A stretch of 31,397 nt of DNA from the IMG/VR virus record IMGVR_UViG_3300031974_001216, positions 1-31,397 of that record; one strand, 5' to 3'. The translations under genes and the position numbers were made by a program. The notes beneath the pieces are model-generated. The model was not told the DNA's origin and ran no database searches. It saw only the letters and a program-made list of their open reading frames with translations. Below are positions 20,301 through 29,473 of the stretch, piece by piece; the stretch's first letter is position 1, and every line of letters begins with the position of its first letter. The DNA is from a virus.

Positions 20301-21398
20301 ACCGCTGTCGATACCAACCCGCAGGCTCTGAACAGCCATGTCGGACAGGCGGTCGATCTGCCCGCGCATTTTAGTACCGAGGTTCACGACCTCCGTGCCG
20401 TAGTCCGCCAGTGCGTCCTTATCTCCTTCGAGAAACATCAGCAAGTCGTCATATGATTTTTGCACACCGGGCTTGGTCTTCGCAAAGATGCCCTGCTTCT
20501 TCACAACCTTGCGGGCAGCGTTGTCAAAGCCAGTGAGAAGTTCTTCAGCCAGCCGGGCTTCCTGCTGCGAGATACCTTTGACCGCTGTAAATTCTTCATA
20601 CAACTGCTGGTTCACGCCACCCGAAGGAGTGAAGTATCTGCTCAGACCACCCTTAAAAACTTTTTCGTCGATCTGCCTTCCGATAAACTCGAAACCATCG
20701 CTGATGCCACCAGCCACAGCAGGCATGCCGGGCACCATACTGAGACCGCGTGTTGCCAACCCGACCGCAGGTAGAACACCCTCGGCTGCAAGACCTACGA
20801 CAGAGGCTTCGACACCAATCTTGAACTTGTTGGACAGGGTCTGAGCCGCTGCGTCACGACCAAGCAGGCCGCTTTCGTCCACGGTTCGAAGCTCTTCGGG
20901 GAGTACGGTAAAGGTGTCGGCAAGTGTGCCTGTACCATCCGGGGCAACAATCATCTCGGCTGCGCCGCCCGCCAAACTGGTTGTTGCGGCAAGCCTGGCC
21001 CTGCGGCTGAAGTTGCTTGTAGGTGCAGACAGCAGTGCTTTTCCCGCCGCAGATTCGCCAAACTTGGTGGCTGTGCGAGTAAAAGCAGAACCGGCGGGGG
21101 CAACTGCCATCTTGTTGGCTACAGAAGAGGCGCGTCCCATCCAGCCCGCCACAGGAATGAACGCCGTGGCGAAGGTGGTGATACCTTCTACGGTCTGCCC
21201 CGCTGCGGTTTCAGGAGTCAGGCCCAGATAATTTTTCCCAGACTCGAAAAAGTTGGTGACCTCGGGGCGGAAGTTTGTCCCGACAGTGTAGTCGATGATC
21301 GCAGCACCGGTTTCAGAGATACCTTGCGGTAGGCCAACAAGACCAGCACCTACACCCTGCGCGATATCTCCCGCAATGTTTACATCTTCTTCCGCCAC
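17358..21398 (-). CDS. Large internal virion (ejection-type) protein, 1346 residues
   Basis: This is the largest gene in the window. The N-terminal 250 residues hold Gly/Ala-rich hydrophobic stretches (GVGAGLVGLPQGISETGAA, SLAGGAAEMIVAP), followed by long charged helical regions, further hydrophobic stretches around mid-protein and a Pro/Ala/Thr-rich tail. Size, composition and the place beside other virion genes and lysozyme fit a podovirus internal protein ejected into the cell with the DNA. No lytic transglycosylase motif is evident. The start is GTG 21398, seven bases after the preceding stop. The role is inferred. Confidence 0.7.
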   Translation of the reverse strand: MAEEDVNIAGDIAQGVGAGLVGLPQGISETGAAIIDYTVGTNFRPEVTNFFESGKNYLGLTPETAAGQTVEGITTFATAFIPVAGWMGRASSVANKMAVAPAGSAFTRTATKFGESAAGKALLSAPTSNFSRRARLAATTSLAGGAAEMIVAPDGTGTLADTFTVLPEELRTVDESGLLGRDAAAQTLSNKFKIGVEASVVGLAAEGVLPAVGLATRGLSMVPGMPAVAGGISDGFEFIGRQIDEKVFKGGLSRYFTPSGGVNQQLYEEFTAVKGISQQEARLAEELLTGFDNAARKVVKKQGIFAKTKPGVQKSYDDLLMFLEGDKDALADYGTEVVNLGTKMRGQIDRLSDMAVQSLRVGIDSGDINAELATQAIKDIERNRGAYLRRLYEQAFVIDPAQARALTENPKYRSGVKKYTEMLIRGGMEPEEAAKEATETINQTLLRGKQVDPRLSPEATMELAKRGYDEVVETADRRPLITIAEDMFSQRAKFLNKVPEIRELMGEIRDPRKLFLTTVGDLAKTITANDFYQAVATSYRTSADEALPQLDAFIANGFKGPRPLVVSGENANEQLLKQAGYVKLGDRRTGDAAKKTIYAGKYGALSGDFVQKELYNALTQPVRSSNIVNELLSASLLAKGVSQMGKTVLNPVGQIRNFISGTFMVGANGNIPRHVELDEALKLAYGKVGGQSTEDFDRFHGMIGDLGLRDENLAVEEYKNLLREASGMKTEKLAHSAGSLLSKMPGIQFAQKMYADTDTYWKTVGFIGEHGKYGAALRAAGINADEISGGVAQGLVNSGLGPQSSALVARHGFLNVLSGDIVKETMPTYSRVPEIIKGIRRIPVAGNFVAFPAEVIRNSTNILNRGLKDMAFKASDDLVQEVGEAGARRLEREIRAIGANRIASYVASAGVVPTAIVKGSLLANKMTEQDLDNIKKFALPYYMAGHQVAVIGKPNAKGDFIFADLSYMMPFDFVIAPAREALEVMSQKGELGQGDVQRITAGAWAAFTSLMEPFAGESLVAERVMDALPSDYFGRGGKTATGARIWDDVNDQGTKLQKSMFHILGGFNPEVTRLFFDIKPGGLVPGRLTRAATGDPDRLGRVLPADQEALSFLTGIRPQQGNLFDSLTFEGYDFTDLRSQATGSFTRVAKANDSTVEDVLQAYTNANLDAFRAQQQMHQKIKGALDVMESAGVPRNKRRIEVYRALREAKVGKQEAAYLMRGKFRPVTISGQTFRDVWAETAVQGQARKIARLPMRQLNRIQREFMGRDLIEEPVEPPSEDRETRTLDLSAATPTPNTGAISPTGAVPPAATAAPVPTQTAAPDPALLGGNPIDVLKNLSIAQRTV

Positions 21399-21404
21399 GG
21401 TGAC

Positions 21405-23135
21405 TTACTCACTTGTTTCTGCGGGAGCGTTCAGCGTTGTGAAGGAGTCATTCAGGACTCGAGCAATTTCCATGAGCTTTTCTGTGTCGAGATTACCATC
21501 TTCGTCAGAGAAAGACTCAAGAGCCATTGGATCCTTCATTATGTTTCCAAGAACTCCACCAAAAACGGTCATCACGGGATCCGTTTTACCCGCTTTCTGC
21601 ATCTGCACGTAGCTTGCGTAAAGCTCGTCGTCACCAGAAATAGCTTCTATCACCCGAAGCTGATCAGGCTTAAGATCTAGCTGATCCTGTTTTAGCTTAA
21701 TGTTTGCGTCGAACTGCCTGATTCCTTCGTCCAGTCGAGTTTGCGCGAGTTTCTCGTTCGAGGAAATCTGCGCCAGCACATTTGATTTAGCGGCGGCGAG
21801 TTCTTTGTCTCGCAGTTCGACCGCCCGCTTGTGCGCCTTCTCTGCTTCTTCGCCACGAAGATCGGCGCCGTATCCTGTGATAGCCACCTGACGACCAAAG
21901 GCGCGATCTGCTTGAAGCTCTTGGAAGCTGCGATCTTCTTGCTTTTCGCGGCGTTCAAGTGCTGTCTTTGCCACAAGACTCTTAATGGCCTTGTCCTCGG
22001 CAGCGACCTCTCGGGACTCTTCGCCCACAGCCTCACCGTATTTTTGCAAGCCAGCCGCAGCACCCTTGGCGATGTTGGTCATCGCATTATCGCTTTCGCC
22101 AGCGGCAATCATGAGACCAGTCATCATCAGATTATAGTTGGCGTCCGTACGAACGTCCTTGGCGCGATCTTCACCAAAGAACTCCTTCAGTACGGCGTAC
22201 TCTTTTTCAAGGCTGTCGATGCCAAGAACCTCATTGGTCTTTTCGCGCTTTTTAGCCTCTGATAGATTCCCGCTTTGAATGTCGGTGACCTTGTTAGTAA
22301 CAGCCTTACCAACAGGCGCGGCTCTCTGATTGCGCTCCATGTCAGAAAGACCGGCAGTGGGATCAAGCTGTTCGACAATCTCTGGCGTGATAACCTTCTG
22401 AGCCTCCGGCTCCTTGGCGGGACGCTTTGGCTTCGGTGTCGGAACCATCATTCCCGAAACATCTTCTTCCGGTTTTTCCGCAGGTGGGGATGAAGGCGCA
22501 GACGACGCAGGCGCAGAAATTGTTTCAAAACTTCCCTGCATTTCAAGAAAATCATCATCGCCCATAAGAACGTCAGAGCCTGCTGTGCTGGGCATTGCAC
22601 GAGCCCGTTTGTCTGGATCCATGTACGGATCACCCATTGCCAAACGAAGCTCTTGTTCCTGACGACGCGCTGCGCCAAGTTCTGTTTCCTGCGGGGTAAA
22701 TGCAGAAACGATCCCTCGAGTCATCGCCGCATCTGCTCCGGCAAGGGAGTCGAGTGCAGAACCGGTGACTCCTCTTACGGCGGTATCCGTCGCCGTAAGG
22801 GCGCCTTGGATCGGTGTCTTTCTTTCTTCCGTTCCAAACATCAGGCGATCTAAGCCCGTGTCTTTATAAATTGTGCCAACCGGAACGCCCGGAGCACTAG
22901 AAGGCACAGGCATACCGAAATACTCGAGAGGATACTGAATGCCGCGCATGATCTGCGCTGGATCAAACAGACGATTTCTGGTGTTCACCGCCGCTCCCGT
23001 CTGCGCCCGCATCGGCTGACCCTGTGCCACAGCCTTCTGCGCTGCCGTCATCAACGGAGCAGAAGAGGCCAAGATCCCAGTTGCACGTCTCGCGGCTCGT
23101 GGATCACGGAACATTCTACGGTTCATGGGGTTCAT
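21405..23135 (-). CDS. Virion-associated coiled-coil protein, 576 residues
   Basis: The N-terminus is basic (NRRMFRDPRAARRATG), the middle is Pro/Glu-rich, and residues ~330-510 are strongly helical and charged (ERREKQEDRSFQELQADRAF and following), a probable coiled coil. It lies between two other putative internal virion genes, so it is probably part of the internal core or ejection apparatus. No enzymatic motif is seen. The start overlaps the preceding stop (TGATG). Confidence 0.65.
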   Translation of the reverse strand: MNPMNRRMFRDPRAARRATGILASSAPLMTAAQKAVAQGQPMRAQTGAAVNTRNRLFDPAQIMRGIQYPLEYFGMPVPSSAPGVPVGTIYKDTGLDRLMFGTEERKTPIQGALTATDTAVRGVTGSALDSLAGADAAMTRGIVSAFTPQETELGAARRQEQELRLAMGDPYMDPDKRARAMPSTAGSDVLMGDDDFLEMQGSFETISAPASSAPSSPPAEKPEEDVSGMMVPTPKPKRPAKEPEAQKVITPEIVEQLDPTAGLSDMERNQRAAPVGKAVTNKVTDIQSGNLSEAKKREKTNEVLGIDSLEKEYAVLKEFFGEDRAKDVRTDANYNLMMTGLMIAAGESDNAMTNIAKGAAAGLQKYGEAVGEESREVAAEDKAIKSLVAKTALERREKQEDRSFQELQADRAFGRQVAITGYGADLRGEEAEKAHKRAVELRDKELAAAKSNVLAQISSNEKLAQTRLDEGIRQFDANIKLKQDQLDLKPDQLRVIEAISGDDELYASYVQMQKAGKTDPVMTVFGGVLGNIMKDPMALESFSDEDGNLDTEKLMEIARVLNDSFTTLNAPAETSE

Positions 23136-24085
23136 CAGGCTCTCCCGAAGTTGAACAGGTTACCAAAGCCCCGCGCTTCACCAGCAGCACCCAGACCAGC
23201 AATACCGAGACCAAGAAGTTGAGACGTGGCGCTCGGACCGGGGGTCGTGGTTGTGGAGGTCGTCTGTTGCAGAGCCGGAACACCACGGAAGATGTCGGAC
23301 AGGAAGCCAAGCTGCTGGAACGGAAGCTGCTGCTGTGCAAGGACGTTTTGCTGACCGATGTTGAGACCGGTCTGTGCCTGCTGCTGTTGCAGCCCACCAA
23401 TACCAAGAAGCGTGTTGATGTCCTGCGTCCCCATTGCTTGACCCAACTGGCCAAGACCGGCAACTCCCTGAGACAAGGCTCCACCAAGTTGCGCCTGCCT
23501 CAACTGTTGCTGCGCTGCGTCCTGCGCTAACTTCGAGGCTTGCGAGAATCCTGCGCTGCGAAGACGCTCTCCAGTCCGAGCCTGTTGCTCAAGAACATTC
23601 CTGCCAAGTTCACCCTGCACAACAGCGGCCCGGCTTCCGCCAAATGCGCCCTGACCAACAGCCCGAGCATTTGCTGCCTGCTCTTGTATCTGACCTTGGC
23701 GACCAATGTCTGCCTGCGCCCGCTGAACTACGTCCTCAAGATACGGATCCATATACTCTTTGTAAGCATTTGGATCCATGCCTGCACCGGCTGCGGTCTG
23801 CATTGCGCCGGTCAGGCCAGCTTGAGCCTGCTGCAAGAAAGGTTGGTAGGCACCCACACCAGAAAGAGCAGAAGAGATAGCTTGCTGTTGACCTTCGGAA
23901 AGCGCCGCCTGCTCTGCTGGAGCAAACGGCATCGTCAGGCCAAGACCGCTATCTGCCGTGGGGTTTCCTTCGGCGTCAAGAACAACGGGCTTAAAGAGAC
24001 CTTGAGCCGAGGTCAGCAGGTTTGCCAGATACTGTTCTTGGAACTCGGGAAGACGAGCTACTTGTTCTACAGTTTGTGTTGCCAT
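23135..24085 (-). CDS. Gln/Ala/Gly-rich virion protein, 316 residues
   Basis: This protein has long Gln-rich helical stretches (GLQQQQAQTGLNIGQQN, LAQDAAQQQLRQAQLG) and a Gly-rich C-terminus (LLGLGIAGLGAAGEARGFG). The N-terminus (EQVARLPEFQEQYLANLLTS) looks like a short conserved helix. Such composition is common in podovirus internal or DNA-transfer proteins. The role is inferred from position and composition only. Confidence 0.65.
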   Translation of the reverse strand: MATQTVEQVARLPEFQEQYLANLLTSAQGLFKPVVLDAEGNPTADSGLGLTMPFAPAEQAALSEGQQQAISSALSGVGAYQPFLQQAQAGLTGAMQTAAGAGMDPNAYKEYMDPYLEDVVQRAQADIGRQGQIQEQAANARAVGQGAFGGSRAAVVQGELGRNVLEQQARTGERLRSAGFSQASKLAQDAAQQQLRQAQLGGALSQGVAGLGQLGQAMGTQDINTLLGIGGLQQQQAQTGLNIGQQNVLAQQQLPFQQLGFLSDIFRGVPALQQTTSTTTTPGPSATSQLLGLGIAGLGAAGEARGFGNLFNFGRA

Positions 24086-24843
24086 TATGCCTGGGCCTCC
24101 AGTTCGGCCATCATATCATACATGCGGGCAGCGCCGATATCCCTATCTCCACCACCTGCACCACGGACAGCCGCTGCTGTTATTACAAATTCCCCATCAG
24201 ACAGACGGGCGGGCACGGAATCAGAAGTGCCGGTCCCCGGACCGGTGACCTCGCCTCCATGCATGTAGTTGAAGTCAGAAATCTCGCGACGATAATCTGC
24301 CAGATCCTCTGGATCATTCAGTTGGTACACATCACCAGTCTCACGCGACCGAGCAGTAAAGTCAAACATCTCACCTTTCGGGAATGGGCGGCGCTCTCCC
24401 CCTTCTTCCTCTTCTTCTGTCTGGCCGAGCAAGGCCAGAGATCCGAGGCCCAGACCGGCTGTGAGCATTTTGTTCTCACTGGCAAAATCACCGAGAGTGC
24501 TAAGAATACCCTTGTTCTCCAGACCCGTAGATTGCCCGATCTTACCGGAAACTGAATATGTATCGGTGGGCACTCGAGCAGCGGCTGTAGGTATCGGGCC
24601 TCGCGGCAAGAAGCCGCCGGAGCCAGCCGGCCTGAATCCCGCTGATTGTGCGCCATACCCTAACGCCCCGCCAATAAGTGCTGTCTTCATGGCGTCATCT
24701 ACATCCTGACCAGCAACCAAGCCTCCGATACCAGAGCCAATACCAGCGCCCATCGGACCACCCAGACCAAAACCAACAACGCCGCCAATGACCGGCGCGG
24801 CGTCTTTGATAGCATCCGTTAATTTATTAAAGATTCCCATCAA
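24085..24843 (-). CDS. Gly-rich membrane-active virion protein, 252 residues
   Basis: Residues ~17-65 are a Gly-rich hydrophobic region (APVIGGVVGFGLGGPMGAG, IGSGIGGLVAG), like membrane-inserting segments of phage ejection proteins, and a second hydrophobic stretch lies near residues 125-140. The C-terminus contains VPARLSDGEFVITAAAVRG, a motif that recurs at the ends of many phage tail and ejection proteins. A role in crossing the host membrane is inferred; a holin role is less likely given the size and position. Confidence 0.65.
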   Translation of the reverse strand: MMGIFNKLTDAIKDAAPVIGGVVGFGLGGPMGAGIGSGIGGLVAGQDVDDAMKTALIGGALGYGAQSAGFRPAGSGGFLPRGPIPTAAARVPTDTYSVSGKIGQSTGLENKGILSTLGDFASENKMLTAGLGLGSLALLGQTEEEEEGGERRPFPKGEMFDFTARSRETGDVYQLNDPEDLADYRREISDFNYMHGGEVTGPGTGTSDSVPARLSDGEFVITAAAVRGAGGGDRDIGAARMYDMMAELEAQA

Positions 24844-25070
24844 GTCACCACTTTTACAGTGCCGCTATCATTATACAGAGCACCGGTTTCTAGTCCAGTC
24901 GCGCTGGTCGGCAGGTTTGTCAGAGTCAGCTTCGTGCCGCGCATTTCGCCGGGTGTTCTTTCTTGCGAGATGAATATCTCCAAAGCTCGAAGCAAGTCCG
25001 CCATGTACTGCGAATCGTAATCTTCGGGCGCCTCCGGGAGTCGGGGTGGTGGGTTTTGTACCTGTGCCAC
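24840..25070 (-). CDS. Small virion-region protein, 76 residues
   Basis: The protein has a Pro-rich N-terminus, a helix (YMADLLRALEIFISQERTPG) and a C-terminal beta part (LTLTNLPTSATGLETGALYN). The last part resembles the ends of small tail-region proteins in marine phages. It overlaps both neighbours by a few bases. Function is unknown. Confidence 0.6.
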   Translation of the reverse strand: MAQVQNPPPRLPEAPEDYDSQYMADLLRALEIFISQERTPGEMRGTKLTLTNLPTSATGLETGALYNDSGTVKVVT

Positions 25071-27205
25071 TATTGTCTCCCGTCAGGCCGCAGATCAACG
25101 CGCGGACTTCCTAGCTTCCACTTCGTCCCAAGAGCCGTACTCTCCACACGAACTGCGAAAGCCCTGCCTCTTGAACGAAGGTGTAACTGTTCTGTAAATG
25201 TCTCGACATCTCCTGATATCGAACCAATCGCGGTTCCAGCATCCGTGTTGTCGAATGATGCGCCGGGGAATCGACGAGACTTTACTGTAAACACAGCTTG
25301 TGGGCTACTTAAATTAGTAGACCCCAAGAATGTCAGGTCAGGAATAACGCGCCTGATATACGTGAACTTGTCACCATCACCGATGTCGATAGCAGCAGAC
25401 TCGATAAACGAAGTCATAGCTGACCCGTCATCGTCGAAGCCAATCTCGTGGTTAAAGATGTACTGACTGCCAGCAGCCAAAGGGTTGGCCCGCGTTCCAC
25501 GGTCCAACCATGCTGTTCTAGCTAGACTACCAAAGTACCAAACCTTTTCGCCGTAGTTATATATGACGTACTTGTCGTTTTCCGTGGATGATGCAGATGG
25601 ATAGAACCAGAATATCTCGCTAAATTCTGAGTTGATACCCGAGGTGACCTTGTCAGATTCCGCAATGTTGAAATCACCAAACACCTTCTGCCTCACACTG
25701 CATGGAAGCTGCTGTGTGCGGCCAGCGTAGACATAGAAATTATCTATACCCATCCAATACACAACATCCTCTGTCGCTACGGCTGCATTCGGACCCATGA
25801 TCGTGATGTTCGAGGCAAGCTGTGACAGGCCAAAGGTAAAGGGTGGCCCGATGAACCGCAGAGAAAATAGGGCCGTATCGGTCCAAACAAGGATCTCACG
25901 TTTTGTTTCAACCGCCTGGACAAAGGTGGACCCTGATCCAAGCCGCAAGTCTCCAGCAGTGTTTGTTGTAAGTGGATACCAAGTGACTGGATCTTCTTGT
26001 GACGAAAACCGGATCAATAGTGGATCTTGTACGCCGTCACCCTGCGTATCGGATGCTCCCCCCAAGCCGTCACAACCGAAAGCCAAGACATGTCTGTCTT
26101 GATCAGAAACCAAAACCTGCTTGGCTATGGTCGGCACACTTCGCTTTGTGCCTGTCCGTGTGGATAATTCGACGGCGCGGGTGGATAGATTGTTAGTGCG
26201 ATCCCAATAGAAGATGCCACCATCTCGTGCGTTGATCAGCAAGTCTTCGCCAAAGTTGTCATGCGACCACAGGCGAATCTGCGTTGTAGTTGTCAGACCG
26301 CCCGATGCCGCATCACCCCAACCAAAGTAATCGTTTGCTGCACTTGCATTGCCAGATATCAAGGTCACGGTAGCGCCGTCAGCATGTGTCGATGCTTCTG
26401 TACCGGACTGCGCCCGTGTCACTGTCAGGTCATTGGTCGATACGTTGGTGACTTTCAGTATTTCGTTGTCAATCAGGATCAGATCGTTGTTGGCTATGCC
26501 TGTACCGCTGGTAACCGTAAGTGTTGTATCAGAGTCAGAGAACGTGCCGCCCTCGTTGATCGTGGTTTCAAGTGCGCCTGCCGCTACACCACCGTACAAA
26601 CCCGCACCCCAGCCTGTGCCACCGACAGTCGAGTCCAGACCGACGTTGATCTGATATGTGCCAACGGTGCTTGATCCACCATTACCTGTGTCGGACGAGT
26701 TGGCTGCGACACTGGCAGTAATGGTATAACTGTTGGCGTTGACGATGCTGACGATCTGATATTCTATGTTCAAGACTGCGGCAGTGATGTTACCGCCCAA
26801 TGATGCCGCGCCAGAAAATGTGACGAAATCATTTTCGACAGCGCCATGTCCCGTTTCTGAAACGGTGATCGTTGTGCTGCCATTTGTGGCTGCAAAAGTT
26901 ACATCGCCGGACCCCGTGGTCAAACGTATAGGCGTAATGTCGTTAAACGATCCGCCCTCTTCGATGTAATATTTCAGATGTGTGCCGACGCCAAGGTAGT
27001 TCGACCCGTCGAGTGCGATCCAGTTATGCAGCGCACGAGCGGAACCGAGATAGGTGGACGAGCTAAACTTTTCCCAGCCGCCCAGCTTTTCAGGGTATCC
27101 AAACCGAAACCGTATCTTGTCACAGTCACGCCAGCCACCTTCGTTAGAATACGACGTGACCTCTTGGTTTATGCCGGGACGGAATTGTAGCTTCGTTAGT
27201 GGCAT
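25070..27205 (-). CDS. Large beta-rich structural protein, 711 residues
   Basis: The N-terminus MPLTKLQFRPGINQEVTSYS and GGWRDCDKIRFRFGYPEKLGG is a block common in marine podovirus structural proteins of unknown exact role. Two Ig-like/beta modules with TITVSETGHGAVENDFVTF and TLTVTSGTGIANNDLILID follow, and the rest is rich in WxxG-like strands. It may be a tail-tube or head-tail connecting protein. ATG 27205 is chosen over the upstream opening at 27322, which would run through the preceding gene. Confidence 0.7.
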   Translation of the reverse strand: MPLTKLQFRPGINQEVTSYSNEGGWRDCDKIRFRFGYPEKLGGWEKFSSSTYLGSARALHNWIALDGSNYLGVGTHLKYYIEEGGSFNDITPIRLTTGSGDVTFAATNGSTTITVSETGHGAVENDFVTFSGAASLGGNITAAVLNIEYQIVSIVNANSYTITASVAANSSDTGNGGSSTVGTYQINVGLDSTVGGTGWGAGLYGGVAAGALETTINEGGTFSDSDTTLTVTSGTGIANNDLILIDNEILKVTNVSTNDLTVTRAQSGTEASTHADGATVTLISGNASAANDYFGWGDAASGGLTTTTQIRLWSHDNFGEDLLINARDGGIFYWDRTNNLSTRAVELSTRTGTKRSVPTIAKQVLVSDQDRHVLAFGCDGLGGASDTQGDGVQDPLLIRFSSQEDPVTWYPLTTNTAGDLRLGSGSTFVQAVETKREILVWTDTALFSLRFIGPPFTFGLSQLASNITIMGPNAAVATEDVVYWMGIDNFYVYAGRTQQLPCSVRQKVFGDFNIAESDKVTSGINSEFSEIFWFYPSASSTENDKYVIYNYGEKVWYFGSLARTAWLDRGTRANPLAAGSQYIFNHEIGFDDDGSAMTSFIESAAIDIGDGDKFTYIRRVIPDLTFLGSTNLSSPQAVFTVKSRRFPGASFDNTDAGTAIGSISGDVETFTEQLHLRSRGRAFAVRVESTALGTKWKLGSPRVDLRPDGRQ

Positions 27206-27213
27206 GTCTGTCT

Positions 27214-27909
27214 CTAAGCCCCCGGTGTACCGGGTGCGTTGAAAATATTCATGTTGATCGTACCAGAGGCGGGAACATTTGTATTGAATGTGCCGGTTAC
27301 CGCTGGGTGCGACCACGACCAAGAGTTAGATGACTGATTGTCTGCGGTTTTGACTTCGCCATTTGTGAAGGTGCTGTCGTTTCCCCACGGCGAAGATGTC
27401 AGGTTGAGCGTCTGCCCCGTGTTGTTTGTGAGCGTCATGTCATAAACCCGTGTCAGTCTAGGATAACTAAAAACAGGATTTGCATTTCCCGACCCCGACA
27501 TGGTCAAAGAGTCACCGTCATTCACAGTTCCCGTAACCGTCGAACCAACCGTAGCCAGTATCTGAATACCACCACGAAACAAACTAGCTTGTCCCTCATC
27601 CGTGTTATTATTGGTTAAAGATATTGTGACGGTTGATCCTCCGGCAGATCCAGTGTCAATCGTAAAGCTCACATCGCCAGCACCTGTGATTGTGCTGCTT
27701 GTGCTGTCGTTTGAAACTACCGCTGCAACGCTTCCGCTTGTTGCACTCGTGGTTCCGCTGTCAGAATTGGATGCCACTACAGTTGCCGTGGAAGGAACCT
27801 CTGATCCACCGCGATAATACTCCGACATGGATATAGGATTCGATCCGCCGTAGAAGGTCTGAACTTCAGAAAGCGAGATCGCGTTTCCTGCGCCACCATC
27901 AACACCCAT
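27214..27909 (-). CDS. Beta-rich tail protein with SLS-type N-terminus, 231 residues
   Basis: The N-terminal block ISLSEVQTFYGGSNPISMSEY recurs in many marine phage tail proteins and probably attaches them to the virion. The rest is Ser/Thr/Gly-rich beta structure (VTISLTNNNTDEGQ, GDSLTMSGSGNANPVF). It may be an adhesin or fibre. No catalytic motif is seen. Confidence 0.65.
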   Translation of the reverse strand: MGVDGGAGNAISLSEVQTFYGGSNPISMSEYYRGGSEVPSTATVVASNSDSGTTSATSGSVAAVVSNDSTSSTITGAGDVSFTIDTGSAGGSTVTISLTNNNTDEGQASLFRGGIQILATVGSTVTGTVNDGDSLTMSGSGNANPVFSYPRLTRVYDMTLTNNTGQTLNLTSSPWGNDSTFTNGEVKTADNQSSNSWSWSHPAVTGTFNTNVPASGTINMNIFNAPGTPGA

Positions 27910-27918
27910 TTATACCTC

Positions 27919-28800
27919 CTATATGCTACCGAAGGCTGTCACGTCGCCTGTGACCTTGAGGTTGCCACTGGTATCTAACTCCATCTTGGCAGTGCCTGCA
28001 TATGAAATGACAAGTTTGTTAGACGAGACAGAGAACACCCAGTCGTTAGAGCTATTGTCTAGCGTGAACGTATCACCTTGTACCGTGCCGGTAACATCAA
28101 CACCCACTGATGTGGTCTCAATCTTTTTGCTGTCATTGTGATAAAGTTCGACAGCACCGCCATCGACAAACTTTGCCATTTCGTGACCATCAGCACCGTC
28201 AATGTTCAACGTGCCTAACGTGGTGATGTGACCGTCTGTGCCATCCCAATACACAGAAACATCATCACCGGCACCAAACTTCAGTCTGTTAACCTCTGCA
28301 CCGGAGCTATCTGGAAATTCAATGTTGTTGCCGTTGGTAGCAAGTACGCCACCAAGCTGTGGCGTGGTATCATCAGCTACTTCCGGTATGAAGCTGGCTT
28401 TTTGTACCGCCGCGCCACTGCCAGCACCGTCAGCGAAAATCCACGCCGTCTCGCCGTTTAGAATAGATACGTCGCTGCCAGAGCCTTGTGTAAAGGTGGC
28501 CGTCTGACCAGAACCGTTCTTAACCAAGTACACCTTGTCTTGATCATTCGGGCTGATGGTAATCGTGTTGGTGCCGGATGGAGATCCAGCAAGCACCAGA
28601 ACCTTGTGACCGCCGTCAGACAACGTCCCGTCCGTGGTGGTCAGTGTGGTCGTTGTACCCGACAGAGACAGAGACAGAACACCGTTGATGGCACGATCAA
28701 TGATGTCGAAGTTCGAGTTGGTCGTCGCACCCCAAGTACCTGCCTGTTCACCAGATCCGGGTTTCTCAATGCCTATATTAGCTGTGTATGAAGATGCCAT
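27919..28800 (-). CDS. Tail fibre-like protein, 293 residues
   Basis: The start ANIGIEKPGSGEQAGTWG is a typical phage tail-fibre N-terminal attachment block. DTTPQLGG, NNIEFPDSSG and DSKKIETTSVGVDVTG are motifs found in trimeric fibres of marine phages, and the C-terminus forms repeated short beta strands. It probably contacts the host surface. There is no intramolecular chaperone domain at the end. Confidence 0.75.
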   Translation of the reverse strand: MASSYTANIGIEKPGSGEQAGTWGATTNSNFDIIDRAINGVLSLSLSGTTTTLTTTDGTLSDGGHKVLVLAGSPSGTNTITISPNDQDKVYLVKNGSGQTATFTQGSGSDVSILNGETAWIFADGAGSGAAVQKASFIPEVADDTTPQLGGVLATNGNNIEFPDSSGAEVNRLKFGAGDDVSVYWDGTDGHITTLGTLNIDGADGHEMAKFVDGGAVELYHNDSKKIETTSVGVDVTGTVQGDTFTLDNSSNDWVFSVSSNKLVISYAGTAKMELDTSGNLKVTGDVTAFGSI

Positions 28801-29286
28801 TTAGTTCACCACTTCTGTCCATGTTTCTGCCGTGCTGCCAGCATTGATCTCGGTCCAAGTATCACCAGTATGGGTGATCTCTGTCCACGTCTCGGCAGTC
28901 TCCCCGGCGTTAACTTCCACGAACTTAATATCACCGCTTGTGGATTGTACCACCAAGAACTCAATATCAGAAGACCCACTAGCAATTCGTGTTCCAACGG
29001 TGCTTTGCGTCAGGTTGCTGCTTAATGTGCCGGTGGTTGCAAGTCTGATTCGTGTGCCTGCCGATGTCTGCGTCAGGTTGGTACTAAGGTTACCCGGCAC
29101 ACCTACCATGATACCGCTTGCCACTGATGCCTGACTGCTTATGCCTGTCATCTCTGACGAGCCAGAAGCTATATGTATGCCTGCCGTCGTCTGTGTGGCG
29201 TTAAAAGAAAGCGAACTTACGCCGGTCCTTACAATGCCTTGCGTGGCAGCAAAAGGCTCTTGTGCAAAGGCGGCAGTCGCAAACAT
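28801..29286 (-). CDS. Repeat-containing tail-region protein, 161 residues
   Basis: The protein is built of imperfect repeats: NLTQTSAGTRI and NLTQSTVGTRI in the middle, and TAETWTEI, GDTWTEI, TAETWTEV at the C-terminus. The N-terminal FATAAFAQEP resembles a cleavage site but is more likely chance in a virion protein. The role is probably fibre or adhesin. The start overlaps the preceding stop. Confidence 0.6.
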   Translation of the reverse strand: MFATAAFAQEPFAATQGIVRTGVSSLSFNATQTTAGIHIASGSSEMTGISSQASVASGIMVGVPGNLSTNLTQTSAGTRIRLATTGTLSSNLTQSTVGTRIASGSSDIEFLVVQSTSGDIKFVEVNAGETAETWTEITHTGDTWTEINAGSTAETWTEVVN

Positions 29287-29471
29287 CAGTCAGCGTCCGC
29301 TATGGTCAAGGTACCGGCGGCGACCTGTCGCTGGATTTCGTCGTAGTGGCGGTTGGCTGGGTCAAGGGGTACGGACAGATTTTCTCCGTCAATAACGGCA
29401 TTGATGGAAGCGTTCTGCCCCGATACTTGACCAAGCACATATTGTGCAGATGTGATGTTCATTTCGTCCAT
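29286..29471 (-). CDS. Small tail-region protein, 61 residues
   Basis: MNITSAQYVLGQ, then INAVIDGENLSVPLDPANRHY and EIQRQVAAGTLTIADAD form a block I recall from several marine phage genomes next to fibre genes. Function is unknown. The stop overlaps the start of the next gene. Confidence 0.65.
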   Translation of the reverse strand: MDEMNITSAQYVLGQVSGQNASINAVIDGENLSVPLDPANRHYDEIQRQVAAGTLTIADAD

Positions 29472-29473
29472 AA

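Noticed and set aside
20388-20398. ACCTCCGTG copy inside the large virion gene
   Set aside because: It lies on the non-transcribed sense of a leftward coding region and is most simply a codon coincidence.
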